This document shows, piece by piece, positions 43,674 to 53,461 of a stretch of 64,000 nucleotides of DNA (position 1 is the stretch's first letter; each line of letters begins with the position of its first letter). The DNA lies in NCBI GenBank assembly GCA_934047225.1, contig OW204001.1, positions 12,260,201 through 12,324,200 of the forward strand. The letters are read 5' to 3'. The notes beneath the pieces were generated by a model. It was not told the DNA's origin. It saw only the letters and a list, made by a program, of their open reading frames with translations, and made no database searches. Source of the stretch: Ypsolopha sequella. Lineage: Eukaryota; Arthropoda; Insecta; Lepidoptera; Ypsolophidae. The position numbers and the translations under genes are program-made.

Positions 43674-43900
43674 CCCCCGGTTTCTGAAAGGCCAATCAAA
43701 GTTAACAGTAGATTAAAAAAACTTTAACCGCAAATAACGGTGAAAATAAAGCATATATGAAGTCTGAATTGTGATGAATCAATAATTAACTTAGTTAATT
43801 TTTGATTTCAATGTAAAATTCCCACTTTTTCTGGCTTAATCCGCAGATAATTATTTTTTAATCTACTGTTAACATTGATTGGCCTTTCAGAAACCGGGGG
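43674..43900. mobile_element. Nested MITE, 227 bp, TAA target duplication
   Basis: CCCCCGGTTTCTGAAAGGCC then AATCAA at the left is matched exactly in inverse at the right, and the arms pair for about 46 bp. TAA at 43671-43673 is repeated at 43901-43903. A TAA duplication fits the PIF/Harbinger group. The interrupted LINE frame proves it is an insertion. Confidence 0.92.
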
Positions 43901-44462
43901 TAAGTTTAGCAGCGTTTGCGGTGCGTAATTACCCTGGCGTAGAGATTGCAAAAACAGTGTATTTCAGCTATTTTTATAGCATAATGTCGTACGGGTTATT
44001 GCTATGGAATAAAGCTGTTGACGCAAAAGCGAGCGATTGCTTGCATTACGTATGCTAGAAAACACCTTAATAATTATAAAATTCAACACAAAGATATCCA
44101 TATAGTTAATGCACTAGAAATAGACTCGTTGTAGCATGTAGGTACACTCGATTAACCAAAGTATCAAAAAGCTCTGTTAGTAGCGTTAAGATGTAAAACA
44201 AAATTCTTGAGACAATTAATGAAAACAGACTTAAGAATTATAATTAGGAAATCCTATTACTCAGTAGCAAACTTTTTTAATGAAAAGAATCTTTTATTAA
44301 TAATGTATAATTGTATTTTATGTTTAGTTTGTACTATAGTTATATCATAGTTATTAAAATTAAATAATATTATCAATCAATCAATACATATAATAAAAGA
44401 GTAGAATCTGTTGTGTCTGTACATTGAAGAAAAGTAATAAAAATAGAAAGGAGAAGAGTAAT

Positions 44463-44690
44463 TGAACACAAATCAGCGATTTTTAGAATTCTTTTCTGTC
44501 TGTCTCTTTGTTCACGCACATCTCATCATATATCATCGTAGTGACCACAGAACATTTAAAAAATGTTTTGAAGTAGTGACTCTGTAGGCTATAAGGGGTG
44601 TTAATAAAATAACGCCCAAGCCGAAAACGGGGCAGAGTTGAATAAACGCGAGTGCGGTCGTGAGAAAGGCAACTTACTAGAATACTTTAC
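44463..44690 (+). repeat. Interspersed repeat related to 4148-4345
   Basis: TCTGTCTGTCTC, CATCGTAGTGACCACAG, GGGGTGTTAATAAAATAACG and CGGGGCAGAGTTGAATAAAC, then AACTTACTAG. Confidence 0.6.
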
Positions 44691-44780
44691 ACACTAATAT
44701 CTGAATCTATTCGTTCAGTGAGTAATTGTTCGACTTTAGTTTATAAAGTTCTTCGCAGCGTCGCGGAAGCCGGGGGGTAT

Positions 44781-44884
44781 CTAGCGAGGCCGAAAAACGA
44801 GCATGCGACGACGGAGAACGCGCCCGTGAGGCGGAAGCACAGAAATTAAATAGTCCGAACATGCGAGTATTTCGGCCTCGCTAG
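44781..44884. repeat. GC-rich inverted repeat, arms about 22 bp
   Basis: CTAGCGAGGCCGAAAAACGA and its inverse TATTTCGGCCTCGCTAG flank a CG-rich loop (GCGACGACGGAGAACGCGCC). It stands out from the AT-rich flanks. Confidence 0.65.
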
Positions 44885-45167
44885 CTTTGTTTGGGATATT
44901 GTCAGTTTGTATATCCAATTGAGAGGGAGTGGGAGCGTATATATGTTTGATTTTGAAAAAAAAAATGTGATTTGTTTCCTGTAAGACACGCGGGGGAAGC
45001 CACGGGCACATACGATTATTTTTGAAGTAATGTGTACGAGTAAAAGTGTGCAATAATGCTCCTATTTACTAAATAAATTCTTTGACTTTGAATTGGCCTC
45101 TTCTTTTTTTTGCCAATGATTACGATTCGAAAAACGTTTCGAGATAATATAGCTTTCCTACTAGTCT

Positions 45168-45300
45168 AGCATAGCAAACCATATCGAGTTCGATAGCGGG
45201 TGATACAATGCTCTCTCTAACTCTGTCAATCTACCTCTAGGCAGAATGATAGACATGTTGTATCGAGCGGTTAAAGCTCGATATGGTCTGCTGAGCTGCT
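45168..45300. mobile_element. Foldback element, about 133 bp
   Basis: AGCATAGCAAACCATATCGA at the left inverts at the right as AGCTCAGCAGACCATATCGA. The arms continue with ...GATACAA. Arms about 37 bp, imperfect. Confidence 0.65.
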
Positions 45301-45511
45301 TTTAGTGGACAGATTTTAAAATAAGCGTAAATATTCTTTATATTCTTTACTTATGTCTTTCATTTGACCTTGATGTCATCACCACACTTTTCCATAGGTA
45401 TATTTTATTTTTCTTGAACGTATCCTAAAGTCTCAATGAGCCGACCATTTAACCTAAATGATAACGTCATTCCTAATACTAAAATACTTATAAAATCGGT
45501 TTTACATAAAT

Positions 45512-45900
45512 ATTTTTTTAATGCAAGTGCTCGTAAAGGCCCACTTTTTATGCATCAAAACCGAACGGAAAGTCGATTATTTTTCCCTAGGGCTTTAATA
45601 TATATATATATATTCAATTTATTTACGAGAAGTTGGCTAACCTGCAACCTTTCCGGTGTACCATAAATGTTATACTTTTTTTTTTCCCACTGTTTAACGG
45701 CTCTGGATAAAGTCCTTTTGAGCCAATCATTAACTTGCAAAATTGTAACAATGGAACTTTCAACTTTAATAATTAAATTGTTTTCTTTGATTATATTTGT
45801 TTTATTTCCTCACACTATTATGCATTGCATACTCGCTACGCTCGTGTTTTAAATCGTCCTTGTAATTTATTCCTTTTCGCCCTTGTAGCATAAACTACTA
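45512..45900 (-). mobile_element. Composite hairpin element, copy 4 of 5, eroded
   Basis: It has TTAATGCAAGTGCTCGTAAA, CCCTAGGGC, a (TA)n expansion near 45600-45615, and ends GCATAAACTACTA. One hairpin arm is mostly lost (CATTGCATACTCGCTACGCT). Confidence 0.8.
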
Positions 45901-46795
45901 TACTATATAATTTACCTAAATAAATCTATTTATTCCGAAAAGCTGAGAAAAGTAGCAGATTGAAGTTTAAAAAGCGACCGAATGCGAATTAAATCTTTCG
46001 CCAAAGTCAAAAATAGGTGCAATGACGACGGGCGTAGCGAGAAGGGGCGTGTTAGGTTTACATGTAAATAAATTTGGAGAAATAATTTTATATTGTATAC
46101 GTACCTATGTAAAATGAAAATATTTTTTACAGAAATACGATATGCCTAGGCAGAGCGTGATATGCCCAATTCTATGATGTGCCTACGACATATACATCTC
46201 GTGGGCGGAACCCGTAGATACCACGTACTCTATACAGACTTTTTCGAGATTTTCTTTTTGTTATATTTTACTTTGACAAACGTTATTGTGGTCTTCCTTA
46301 GGGAACGTGTTTCTTTTTGTCAAAATCTTTGTTTTCCTGTTTTCTGGAGATAGTACCTATCAATACAGAATAACTTGCTATTGTAACGAAAACTGATTAG
46401 TTAGGTATGGCAAAAAATCAACGGTTAAATCCATGTAGAACTCGTGACCTGAGAATTCCTTACAGTCATCTCAAAAAAATTAGTACCTACACCGGAATAA
46501 TTAAAAAAAAAATAACAAAAATATGAAAACCATTTACAACGTACCTACACTATTGTAGTTGAATTTCGTTTAGTGCAAGCTAGGGGCGCTTGTGATAATT
46601 TTTTGATGAAAATGACAATAATTTGCAGGTTATTCGTACTTTTATGGAAAACTAAGGCATATGTAAAAAAGTGCTTGATTATGGTTTCTGAAACAAAAAA
46701 AAACGGCAATTGGAAAGCTTATTTTCAAGGGGTAGTTTGCATTTTATTTTTATTGGTACTAAATAATTTTTGTCCTATTTCTGTTTAATAATAAT
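45901..46795. other. No recognised feature
   Basis: Several 60-75 codon frames without family signatures. Confidence 0.35.
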
Positions 46796-47092
46796 TTAGT
46801 TAATGTTCTCAGGGATGCATAGCATTTTTTTGAGGCTTTGGGTTTGTTCACCAACTTTACATTTGACGTCAAAAATTTCTAGTTTTGTCTTATTAGGAAC
46901 AAGCCCACTTACGGTGGAGTAATTTCTTCTCTTTTTTCTGCTAATGATTTTTCTGTCAACTGATGATCCACTCCGACCGTTTTCAGTCATGGCGACCACA
47001 GCGGTACGACGCTGATTTATGAATTTTAGATTAGATATTCTCGAAACACACACTGTTTTTCTGGAAATTGTATAAAACCAAATTAAGCGCAC
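46796..47092 (-). CDS. Unrecognised 98-codon open frame
   Basis: The frame begins MRLIWFYTISRKTVC and is rich in Lys, Arg and Ser (RKIISRKKRRN in the middle), with no membrane segment. A second unrecognised frame lies upstream on the same strand (47254-47517), separated by a pyrimidine-rich tract. I know no family for it. It could be a relic exon or chance; composition is the only support. Confidence 0.2.
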   Translation of the reverse strand: MRLIWFYTISRKTVCVSRISNLKFINQRRTAVVAMTENGRSGSSVDRKIISRKKRRNYSTVSGLVPNKTKLEIFDVKCKVGEQTQSLKKMLCIPENIN

Positions 47093-47098
47093 ATTTTC

Positions 47099-47117
47099 GG
47101 GGAGGGGGAGGGGAGGG
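47099..47117 (+). other. G-quadruplex-forming run
   Basis: GGGGAGGGGGAGGGGAGGG has four G runs with one-base loops. A second G-rich stretch (GGAGAGGGAGGGACGG) follows at 47133-47148. Confidence 0.8.
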
Positions 47118-47253
47118 ATTATTCAGCTCGTGGAGAGGGAGGGACGGTCATGCATCCGAATGTCACCGTGACAAGCTATCATAATAATAACATACTAGTT
47201 TCAAAGATGTTGACATTTTGCAAAATTTTCGATACATTGAAATCCAGAATGAA

Positions 47254-47517
47254 TTAACACATTAGTATGAAAATAGCTAACATGTTCCGTATGTTAATGA
47301 ATCTTTGCCAAATCACTTGTCTATTTTCCATGCACCTTACAAGACCATGTCGTTCAGAAACTTTAGTGGTTCTGCTTTTTGAGGTAAAAGATGTTCTCTC
47401 AATATGTTCACTGCAAAGAACATAAAACTCCTGCTGTACAAAACCGTCATAAACTTTCTTAGACTCTATATAAATAATTTTATTATAATACCTAACTTTA
47501 CGGCCGCTGCTTGGCAT
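47254..47517 (-). CDS. Unrecognised 87-codon open frame
   Basis: It begins MPSSGRKVRYYNKIIYIESK and ends in the hydrophobic NMLAIFILMC. It has a balanced, protein-like composition with several Cys but no motif I can name. It might be an exon of the same lost gene as 46796-47092, both being on the minus strand. Confidence 0.2.
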   Translation of the reverse strand: MPSSGRKVRYYNKIIYIESKKVYDGFVQQEFYVLCSEHIERTSFTSKSRTTKVSERHGLVRCMENRQVIWQRFINIRNMLAIFILMC

Positions 47518-47598
47518 ATGGTAGTCGTCAACGTTTACCCTTTACAGACTTGATGTTTTGCAACCAGGGGCTCTACCCAATGATATTGAATATCGTTC

Positions 47599-47757
47599 GC
47601 TCTACCGCGTAATTCTCATTTGTATCAACTTCAAGCAAATGCATGCGAAATTCAACGCGTGCAAAAGAGATGGCATGTTAGGCGGGCGTCGTCGCACGCA
47701 CGTCAAATTTCAATCTCAAGTTGATGTTGATGAAAATGAGAATTACGCGGTAGACCC
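47599..47757. mobile_element. Foldback MITE, 159 bp, copy 2
   Basis: It shares the loop AAAAGAGATGGCATGTTAGG and the right arm CAACTTGAGATT (inverse) with 24774-24932. The left arm is more eroded (CATTTGTATCAACTTCAAGC). Confidence 0.85.
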
Positions 47758-48062
47758 ACAGAAACAATAGGTCGAAATGAAATACGCCGAAATTTTCTTA
47801 CGTATTCATGAGTTCATAATTCCTGTAATTCAATAGCTATTTCAATTATTTGTTTTTTGTTTCAAAGGTGAATTCAAGGTTTTACATCTACGTATTAAAT
47901 TTAGTTTTTATTATCAGTTTGAGTATAAAAATTAAATCTACAAAAACAGTTCGTCCTAAATGCCATCTATTTGCATGATAAAATTCATAATTATATTTTA
48001 CAGCTGTTACTTTTCAAAAATTAAATAAATGTCGCTGTTAGCTTTGTTGTCTCATTCATACA

Positions 48063-48186
48063 CAAAAGAAATTACATAATTTGGATTTGTCATTCGTAAA
48101 AAAACGCAAAATTGTTAGTACTGAAAATTGAGTTTCCTTCAAATTCTCTATAGAAAACGGCAATTTCATATGTAAAGACCTAATAT
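48063..48186 (-). repeat. Terminal fragment of a TTAGGTCTTTACATATG element, minus
   Basis: On the minus strand ATTAGGTCTTTACATATGAA then TAGAGAATTTGAAGGAAACT. Inverse match of 41087-41205. Confidence 0.55.
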
Positions 48187-48381
48187 TTGGCACAAATACT
48201 AAATTGGAAAGCGTCTTGTACTAGTATTTGGAATATTATATTGCAATTAAATCAAAGATGACGTTATTGAGGTATTTGCCCTTATATTTGTTAATTAAAT
48301 ATTAATATTATTATTGTACCGTATACAATACATAGAAGTTATTGGATTTGTAAGACACATATATTTATTTAGACCATTTTG

Positions 48382-48440
48382 AAAAACCGGTCAAGTGCGA
48401 GTAGTTCTCGCAACCTAAGGGTTCCGTGGCATTCCATACA
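48382..48440 (+). repeat. Start of a GGGTTCCGT-family repeat, truncated
   Basis: AAAAACCGGTCAAGTGCGAG then AGTTCTCGCAACCTAAGGGT TCCGTGG. It stops after about 60 bp. Confidence 0.6.
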
Positions 48441-48599
48441 TATTTAGTAGAATTTCCAAAGAGGAAATGCTGCCAGCATTCTGGGAACCCTGCCACAATA
48501 CGGCGGCGATTTGACAACATTTTTTTTTTTAGTTTAATTTTGCTTTAAGAGACATTTTAGTTTTATAGGTAAATTTGTAAGGTTTAATTTTATTTAATG

Positions 48600-48830
48600 T
48601 TATTTAAGTTAATGTTTATTTTGCGAAATCCATCGCTATGAGTACTCTAAATACGCTTGTCTTGATAACAAGAGGTCGCAGGTTCGAATCCTGGCCCGGG
48701 GAATTTTTTCAAATTCTTGTCTTTGGATTTGTTCTGATTGATATTTTCTAATTTGTAATGCACTCTAATAATATTTAGAGTTATTTAAGTTTTTATGTTT
48801 CTGTTAATAAATACATTTTCTACTATGTAA
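48600..48830 (+). repeat. tRNA-derived SINE-like repeat, copy 2
   Basis: AAATCCATCGCTATGAGTAC leads into CGCTTGTCTTGATAACAAG, which folds as an anticodon stem-loop with TGA in the loop. GAGGTCGCAGGTTCGAATCC TGG follows, a T arm with a perfect B box. No D arm or acceptor stem forms, so it is not a working tRNA gene. The tail TTTGTAATGCACTCTAATAA matches 1690-1850. Confidence 0.6.
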
Positions 48831-49740
48831 TAAAATAATAAATGTACTTTAGTAGAATTTAAGGTTAAATATCAATCGCTCGGTACAAAGTGTACAACTT
48901 AACTTTGTTTTTCTTGTTAAGAAGTTAAAAATTAAAAAGATATTTCTGCTCTCGCAATTTTTGCGCAGTGATATGAAAACGGTTTTTCTATGAATGTGTA
49001 ATGATTTTTTTGATTGAAAATCTAATGTACGTATTTCTTATATTTCGTAATCGCCATTTGACGCGTTATAGTCATTCGCATGGTATTTATCACGCTCCAA
49101 ACAAAAGTCGAATGATTGATATTTCAAGTGAAAAATGGTGCCAGAATTGCCGTCCTCTTCTGTGTTTTTTTTAATATTATAATGTCAACAAATAGAATGT
49201 ATGAAGTCGCCTTCACATGATGTTCTTCTATTCTTCTTCAGACACCACTTAGCTAACATAATCAGATATATTTGTTTGCGCAATTTGTATATTCATAAAA
49301 TTCTAGTTATCCATTTCAATGGACACAAAACGTTCGTACATCGAACCTTGTTCTGGCTGCTTGACCTTTGGAAACTTTTATTTTACCAAGAAACTACCCA
49401 TCATGGAAAAGTCCCGACGAGAATAGACTATTGAATTGACTTTCGAACTGTTCCAAACGAACCAGCGTTCGTGAATTCGTGAGTCGTGACCATTTTCACG
49501 GATGTGCTACATGATCTAATTTTGCCATTTCTTTCTTTTGGTTAAATAGTTCTCTCTTGTTTTAGTTAGAAACTTTGTGTGTCTTCAGGACAACTAACTA
49601 ATTGAAGTGAGCTTTCAGGGGTGAATCCTAAATTAAAGATATAAATACTCACTCGTTTTCATTAACCTTAGGAGCTGCTAGATTAAAAACACGTTTCAAC
49701 AACCCTTAGGCCATGCATGACTAACGGAACTCTTTGCTAA
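48831..49740. other. No recognised feature
   Basis: A 77-codon frame at 49201-49434 lacks any signature. Confidence 0.35.
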
Positions 49741-49788
49741 GCAAAATTAGGTGTTAGCAAAATTAGGTGTTAGCAAAATTAGGTGTTA
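49741..49788 (+). repeat. Three 16-bp tandem units
   Basis: GCAAAATTAGGTGTTA three times without mismatch until the last two bases. Confidence 0.9.
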
Positions 49789-50103
49789 CCTAAGTAGATG
49801 TCGACTTGTCCGTCGTTAGTGAATACGGAAAACAGTTTTCAAAAAATTCTTTAGCTTAGGATCTTTACATACGAGTATTTAGCAAGATTGAAAGTAGTTT
49901 CATTTTTATATTTTATTTTTGTCACAAAATGTATTGACCTTTATTTTTGATTTCAGGTAACACGTCGTGCATCTCCTTTGGAAGTAAGATACTTGCAATT
50001 TATGAAATTTATAGCTACATAAGAATTGCGAATTCACGAAGAATTACTGCTTGATAAATTGATGATTCATTCTGCATACATTACCCGATTTATGGGTATT
50101 CAT

Positions 50104-50397
50104 TTAAGTCAAGGGAGTATATCCGTTGACTGCTATTGATGCTTGTTGTGTAATATTCCCACTCAAATAAACTCGTATTTTGTACGTTTGTGATATATCA
50201 TCATCACTTATATCAACTGTACTAAATTCCTTAGCGTTTAACTCATCATCCACGTCACTCTCAACAACTGATACTAGTTCATGTTGATCATAAATTGTTT
50301 TGTTTCCTGCAGCGTTTTCAATTAGTTCATTCATTATTGTGTGACCGTCTCCTATCTCGTCTGTTGATATGTGTCCGTCGTACTGGCGTGGTATCAT
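50104..50397 (-). CDS. Unrecognised acidic open frame, 97 codons
   Basis: The product starts MIPRQYDGHISTDEIGDGHT and is acidic, with two Asp/Glu clusters (ESDVDDELNAKEF, DISDDDIS), then KIRVYLSG and a stop. No signal peptide, membrane segment or known domain. Acidic N-terminal regions occur in many nuclear and transposase proteins, so this could be a first exon. It lies about 250 bp from the CpG-rich block at 50640-51119 and runs divergently. Two plus-strand frames overlap it. Coding status is uncertain. Confidence 0.3.
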   Translation of the reverse strand: MIPRQYDGHISTDEIGDGHTIMNELIENAAGNKTIYDQHELVSVVESDVDDELNAKEFSTVDISDDDISQTYKIRVYLSGNITQQASIAVNGYTPLT

Positions 50398-50639
50398 CGC
50401 CGATGATTCTGCTCAGCCACGTTCTGCTCTTATTACTACGCAGCAAAGTTCAAAAGTGGATGATTATCAATTTCCGCGAAAGTACTTGTCTAAGTACGAT
50501 GCGCGACTCAGTGTCATACGGCTTGGCGCTCTGTTTATTGTGTACGTGCAATTGCAACGTGTGGGCTGTGCAGTGTTTATGTCTGTTTATCTTACTCCGC
50601 GCATGTGTGGGTGATGAAGAAGGGGCTTCGAGTAGCTGG

Positions 50640-51119
50640 TGAAGTGCCATGTCTGCTTCTGTGTGCGTAGTCGCGTCGGCGTTTCTGCCCCAGTGTGCGG
50701 ACGCGAGGCGAGGCGCGGTGTGAGGCGCCAGTCTACTTCGAAGCGCCGCGGAGCCGTCGCGCTCGTCCGTGTATTACCCTAACTCGTGATCCAATAACTT
50801 TGTAAACTGGAAACTTTTCAACGCAGTTTCGAATGGATACCGAGATTCGTTTCGTTTCGAGTGTTCTGCGTTACAGCAGCGTCGTGTACCGCGCACGTGG
50901 TGCTAGCGCGCACCATCGCCTGTGATTGACTCGTTCTATTTCTGAATATTCTCTAAACATTTCACCGCGAAGTTTTCGAAACACGGACCGTGGTAGTCGG
51001 GTTAACGGCCGCAGTGTGTGCAGCCGTTGCATCGCATCACAGGCTAACTTTTGGTGTTTTTGTTGACGGATAGCGTTAGTGTTGTTAACCTTTGCCACAG
51101 TATCCGAGAAACCTTATCT
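50640..51119 (+). promoter_or_regulatory. CpG-rich block, candidate promoter and 5' exon with splice donor
   Basis: This is one of the few clearly GC- and CpG-rich stretches (GGACGCGAGGCGAGGCGCGG, GAAGCGCCGCGGAGCCGTCG). It ends at a donor-like TCTGTAAGTATG at 51117-51128. It has no repeat signature, no inverted repeat and no long frame on the plus strand. That is what a non-coding first exon of an insect gene looks like (inference). No TATA box stands out; initiator-like TCAGT or CCAGTC sites occur near 50510 and 50729. The downstream exon would lie beyond recognition in the AT-rich sequence to the right. Confidence 0.4.
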
Positions 51120-51125
51120 GTAAGT

Positions 51126-52343
51126 ATGACCCAGGTTGATTTACAATACTGGCTGTTTGTTTATCCGACCATAATTATGTTCAGCTACTGACGTGTCGCG
51201 TGCACAGAACATGATACGTTTCAGCTTACCTGTTAACCTGTTGAATGTCCAGTACCAATTACACTGTTCATGCAAACTGTCGCGTGTAAAATGATTGCGA
51301 AAACACAAACACACTGGATGGTGATGCCCATGCATGTGTTGGTATGAAGTCGTACACACACATGTCTGGTGTATACCCGCCTACATAATATAGCAACGTT
51401 CTTGTATACGCAATCATTATTATGTAGCGCCAATACAGATTGAAGTGAATATGATTAGAATTGTTTAGGGACTAAAGAAACCGTAAGTAGATAAATATTG
51501 TTGTTCTGAAATGAAGTATTAAAGGGACAAAAAATTAAACGAAGATGTGGACTTTTTAAGGAATATTACAGCAAATTTTATTCCATAGATAAATTTCCTT
51601 AGTAAAACGCTTTACTAAAGAAATTTAGAACAGAGAGCCGATTCTAATCAAATAGCGTAGTCACAGTAAGAATTACGAAGAATAAGGAAGTTATTGAATA
51701 AAACATGTTATTATCGGCATTGGAATGTTTTCAAAGATATATCGCATGTAGCTTTTAAATTTTCATTTTGATACTTATTGTCTATACGGATTTTTTATCT
51801 CATTCATATTTGTTGTGGCAATTAGGCTGATTTATAATCCTTATTCTTCTTCTTATTATTATACCTAATTATTATTCTTGATAAGAATAATCCTATCAAT
51901 TTAAAGATAACTTTAAGTAGGATAAGTAAAGATAAAATCTATCTATCGTTTCCGGTTAATTATTCCTTTATCATACTATAAAATGTCTGAAGCAAAGTGG
52001 GCGTGGAAAATCCAACATTTATATAGTATTTACAAAAACTAATGTAAATAAGGTATGCTTGAAATATTGCTGAAAGAAAAATGAAGAGAAGCCAGACTGT
52101 CACCTGCACTGCAGCCTCTATTCAGTGCTAATTTGGTGGTGATCACGCTGATGTTTATGTCATAGATGTCATTTTCGTAGGCGAAACTTGGTACAATTTT
52201 TTTTTATTTTTATTTATTATTTTTATTACCGTATAAAAGCACTAACTATGTGCCAAATTTCATAGTGGCAGAATTAGATAAAGTAGAATTTACCTTAATT
52301 TTTGATAACTTAGCATAGAAAGTGCTTTGTATCGTAATTATTA
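51126..52343. other. No recognised feature; possible intron
   Basis: If the donor at 51120 is real this would be intron. Only short frames and AT-rich sequence are seen. Confidence 0.35.
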
Positions 52344-52853
52344 AGAGGATGGCATACTCTAGCAACTTTTTTTATTACCCGTCTAGCACAATAAATCTAA
52401 TGGGAAAGACCTTATTTGCTTTTCATAGAGGCGATTATACTCGTATGTTGGCTCTTTGGCCTCTCGTTCTTGGACGCGTAATACTAGTGATCACACAGCG
52501 AAACAACAAATTGGTGTGTTTTTAGCTAATACTGAAATATTGTGTAGGGAAAACAATGTTGGATTTAGGTAACATCCCTTCATATTTCTATTGCCTATTT
52601 TATAAAAAAAATCAAGTTGATCTCTTAACCGCGTCTTTGAAACGAACGTTTCAAAACCAAAAAAAAGAGGGTGGAAAACATATTCTTTTTGACTAAAGTA
52701 TAAATCTTAAAACATTGTTTATAGGCTGGAATCCCTAGATAAAAGATCGATAAATCAAATATATTTTCTTCAATATGAGGAGAGACCTAGTTTCTTCCAA
52801 TGAACCCTTGAAAACATGGTGTTGTTGATGTTATAGCGTCAGGTGTCCCGTTA
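52344..52853 (+). repeat. GATGGCATACCCTAGCAAC family, long plus copy
   Basis: AGAGGATGGCATACTCTAGC, AATACTAGTGATCACACAGC, AACCGCGTCTTTGAAACGAA, then ATAGCGTCAGGTGTCCCGTT. Colinear with 34963-35460 in reverse. A frame starting MAYSSNFFYYPSST stays open in all three copies for at least 40 codons. Confidence 0.75.
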
Positions 52854-52942
52854 AAAGTAATAAATATACCAAGTTTCGCTGGGGCGGTGATTGTGTCACA
52901 TTACTTACTACAGTTTGCGTCCACGTCAGAGAACACTCGCGC

Positions 52943-53150
52943 ACAGTGTTGCTATCTTAGCTACTTTTAGCTAGATCTAGTAACTTTTAGGTTTTACCTA
53001 CTAAAATTGTTGGAAGTTTCATACATTTGGCTACTTTTTGAAGACTGAAATTCCATATATTTAGCTACTTTGGGTGTGTAAAAATAACTAATCTGGCTAC
53101 TTTTTGAGCGACATTTAGCTACCAACGCTTTGACGTATATGGCAACACTG
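52943..53150. mobile_element. hAT-like MITE, 208 bp, with subterminal GGCTACTTTT repeats
   Basis: CAGTGTTGCTAT and, inverted, CAGTGTTGCCATAT. The motif TAGCTACTTTT or GGCTACTTTTTGA recurs about six times inside. Flanks CTCGCGCA and CTCGTACG match at five of eight positions, possibly an eroded duplication. Confidence 0.75.
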
Positions 53151-53461
53151 CTCGTACGGTGTCCGCTTTGGTTCGCTCAGCTGTTGTTTTTACCAAACCT
53201 ACCTAATTATTTATTTATTATTTATTACTCATACAAGTATTTCTTTGAAAATCATGTTACTAACAATAATACAAATAAACACAGATTGTTTATATATATA
53301 ATTGCGTAGGTACGATGTTATGTCAATGAACAAATATTATGTTAAAGAACAATAGTGATCGAATACATAAATGGTATTTGTATTTTACAAATAGTAGCCA
53401 ATGACGCATATGAAATAAGTTAATCAGAGTCCGGGAATGATAATGCAACCATAGATTAAAC

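Larger units (their letters stand above)
43230..44350 (+). pseudogene. LINE reverse-transcriptase remnant with 3' tail, interrupted
   Basis: The clear part is the end of a jockey/CR1-type ORF2. KFLGLVDSRQQIKMA-like sequence lies at about 43600-43640 and VCKRL at 43660-43671. After a nested MITE come LAAFAVRNYPGVEIAKTVYF and then SIMSYGLLLWNKAVDA, at 43904-44025. The SYG.LLW motif is typical of the C-terminal part of LINE reverse transcriptases. Removing the MITE and one TAA restores the frame across the gap. Downstream decay includes a stop and frameshifts. A tail with AATC repeats at 44370-44385 may be the 3' end. A 76-codon frame at 43233-43463 upstream is not recognised, although its PLLGAPV segment recalls LINE sequence. 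Endonuclease and catalytic YADD box are absent. Confidence 0.75.

Noticed and set aside
48655..48705. tRNA-Ser(TGA)-like anticodon and T arms
   Set aside because: No D arm or acceptor stem forms, position 37 is T, and the tail matches another repeat copy.
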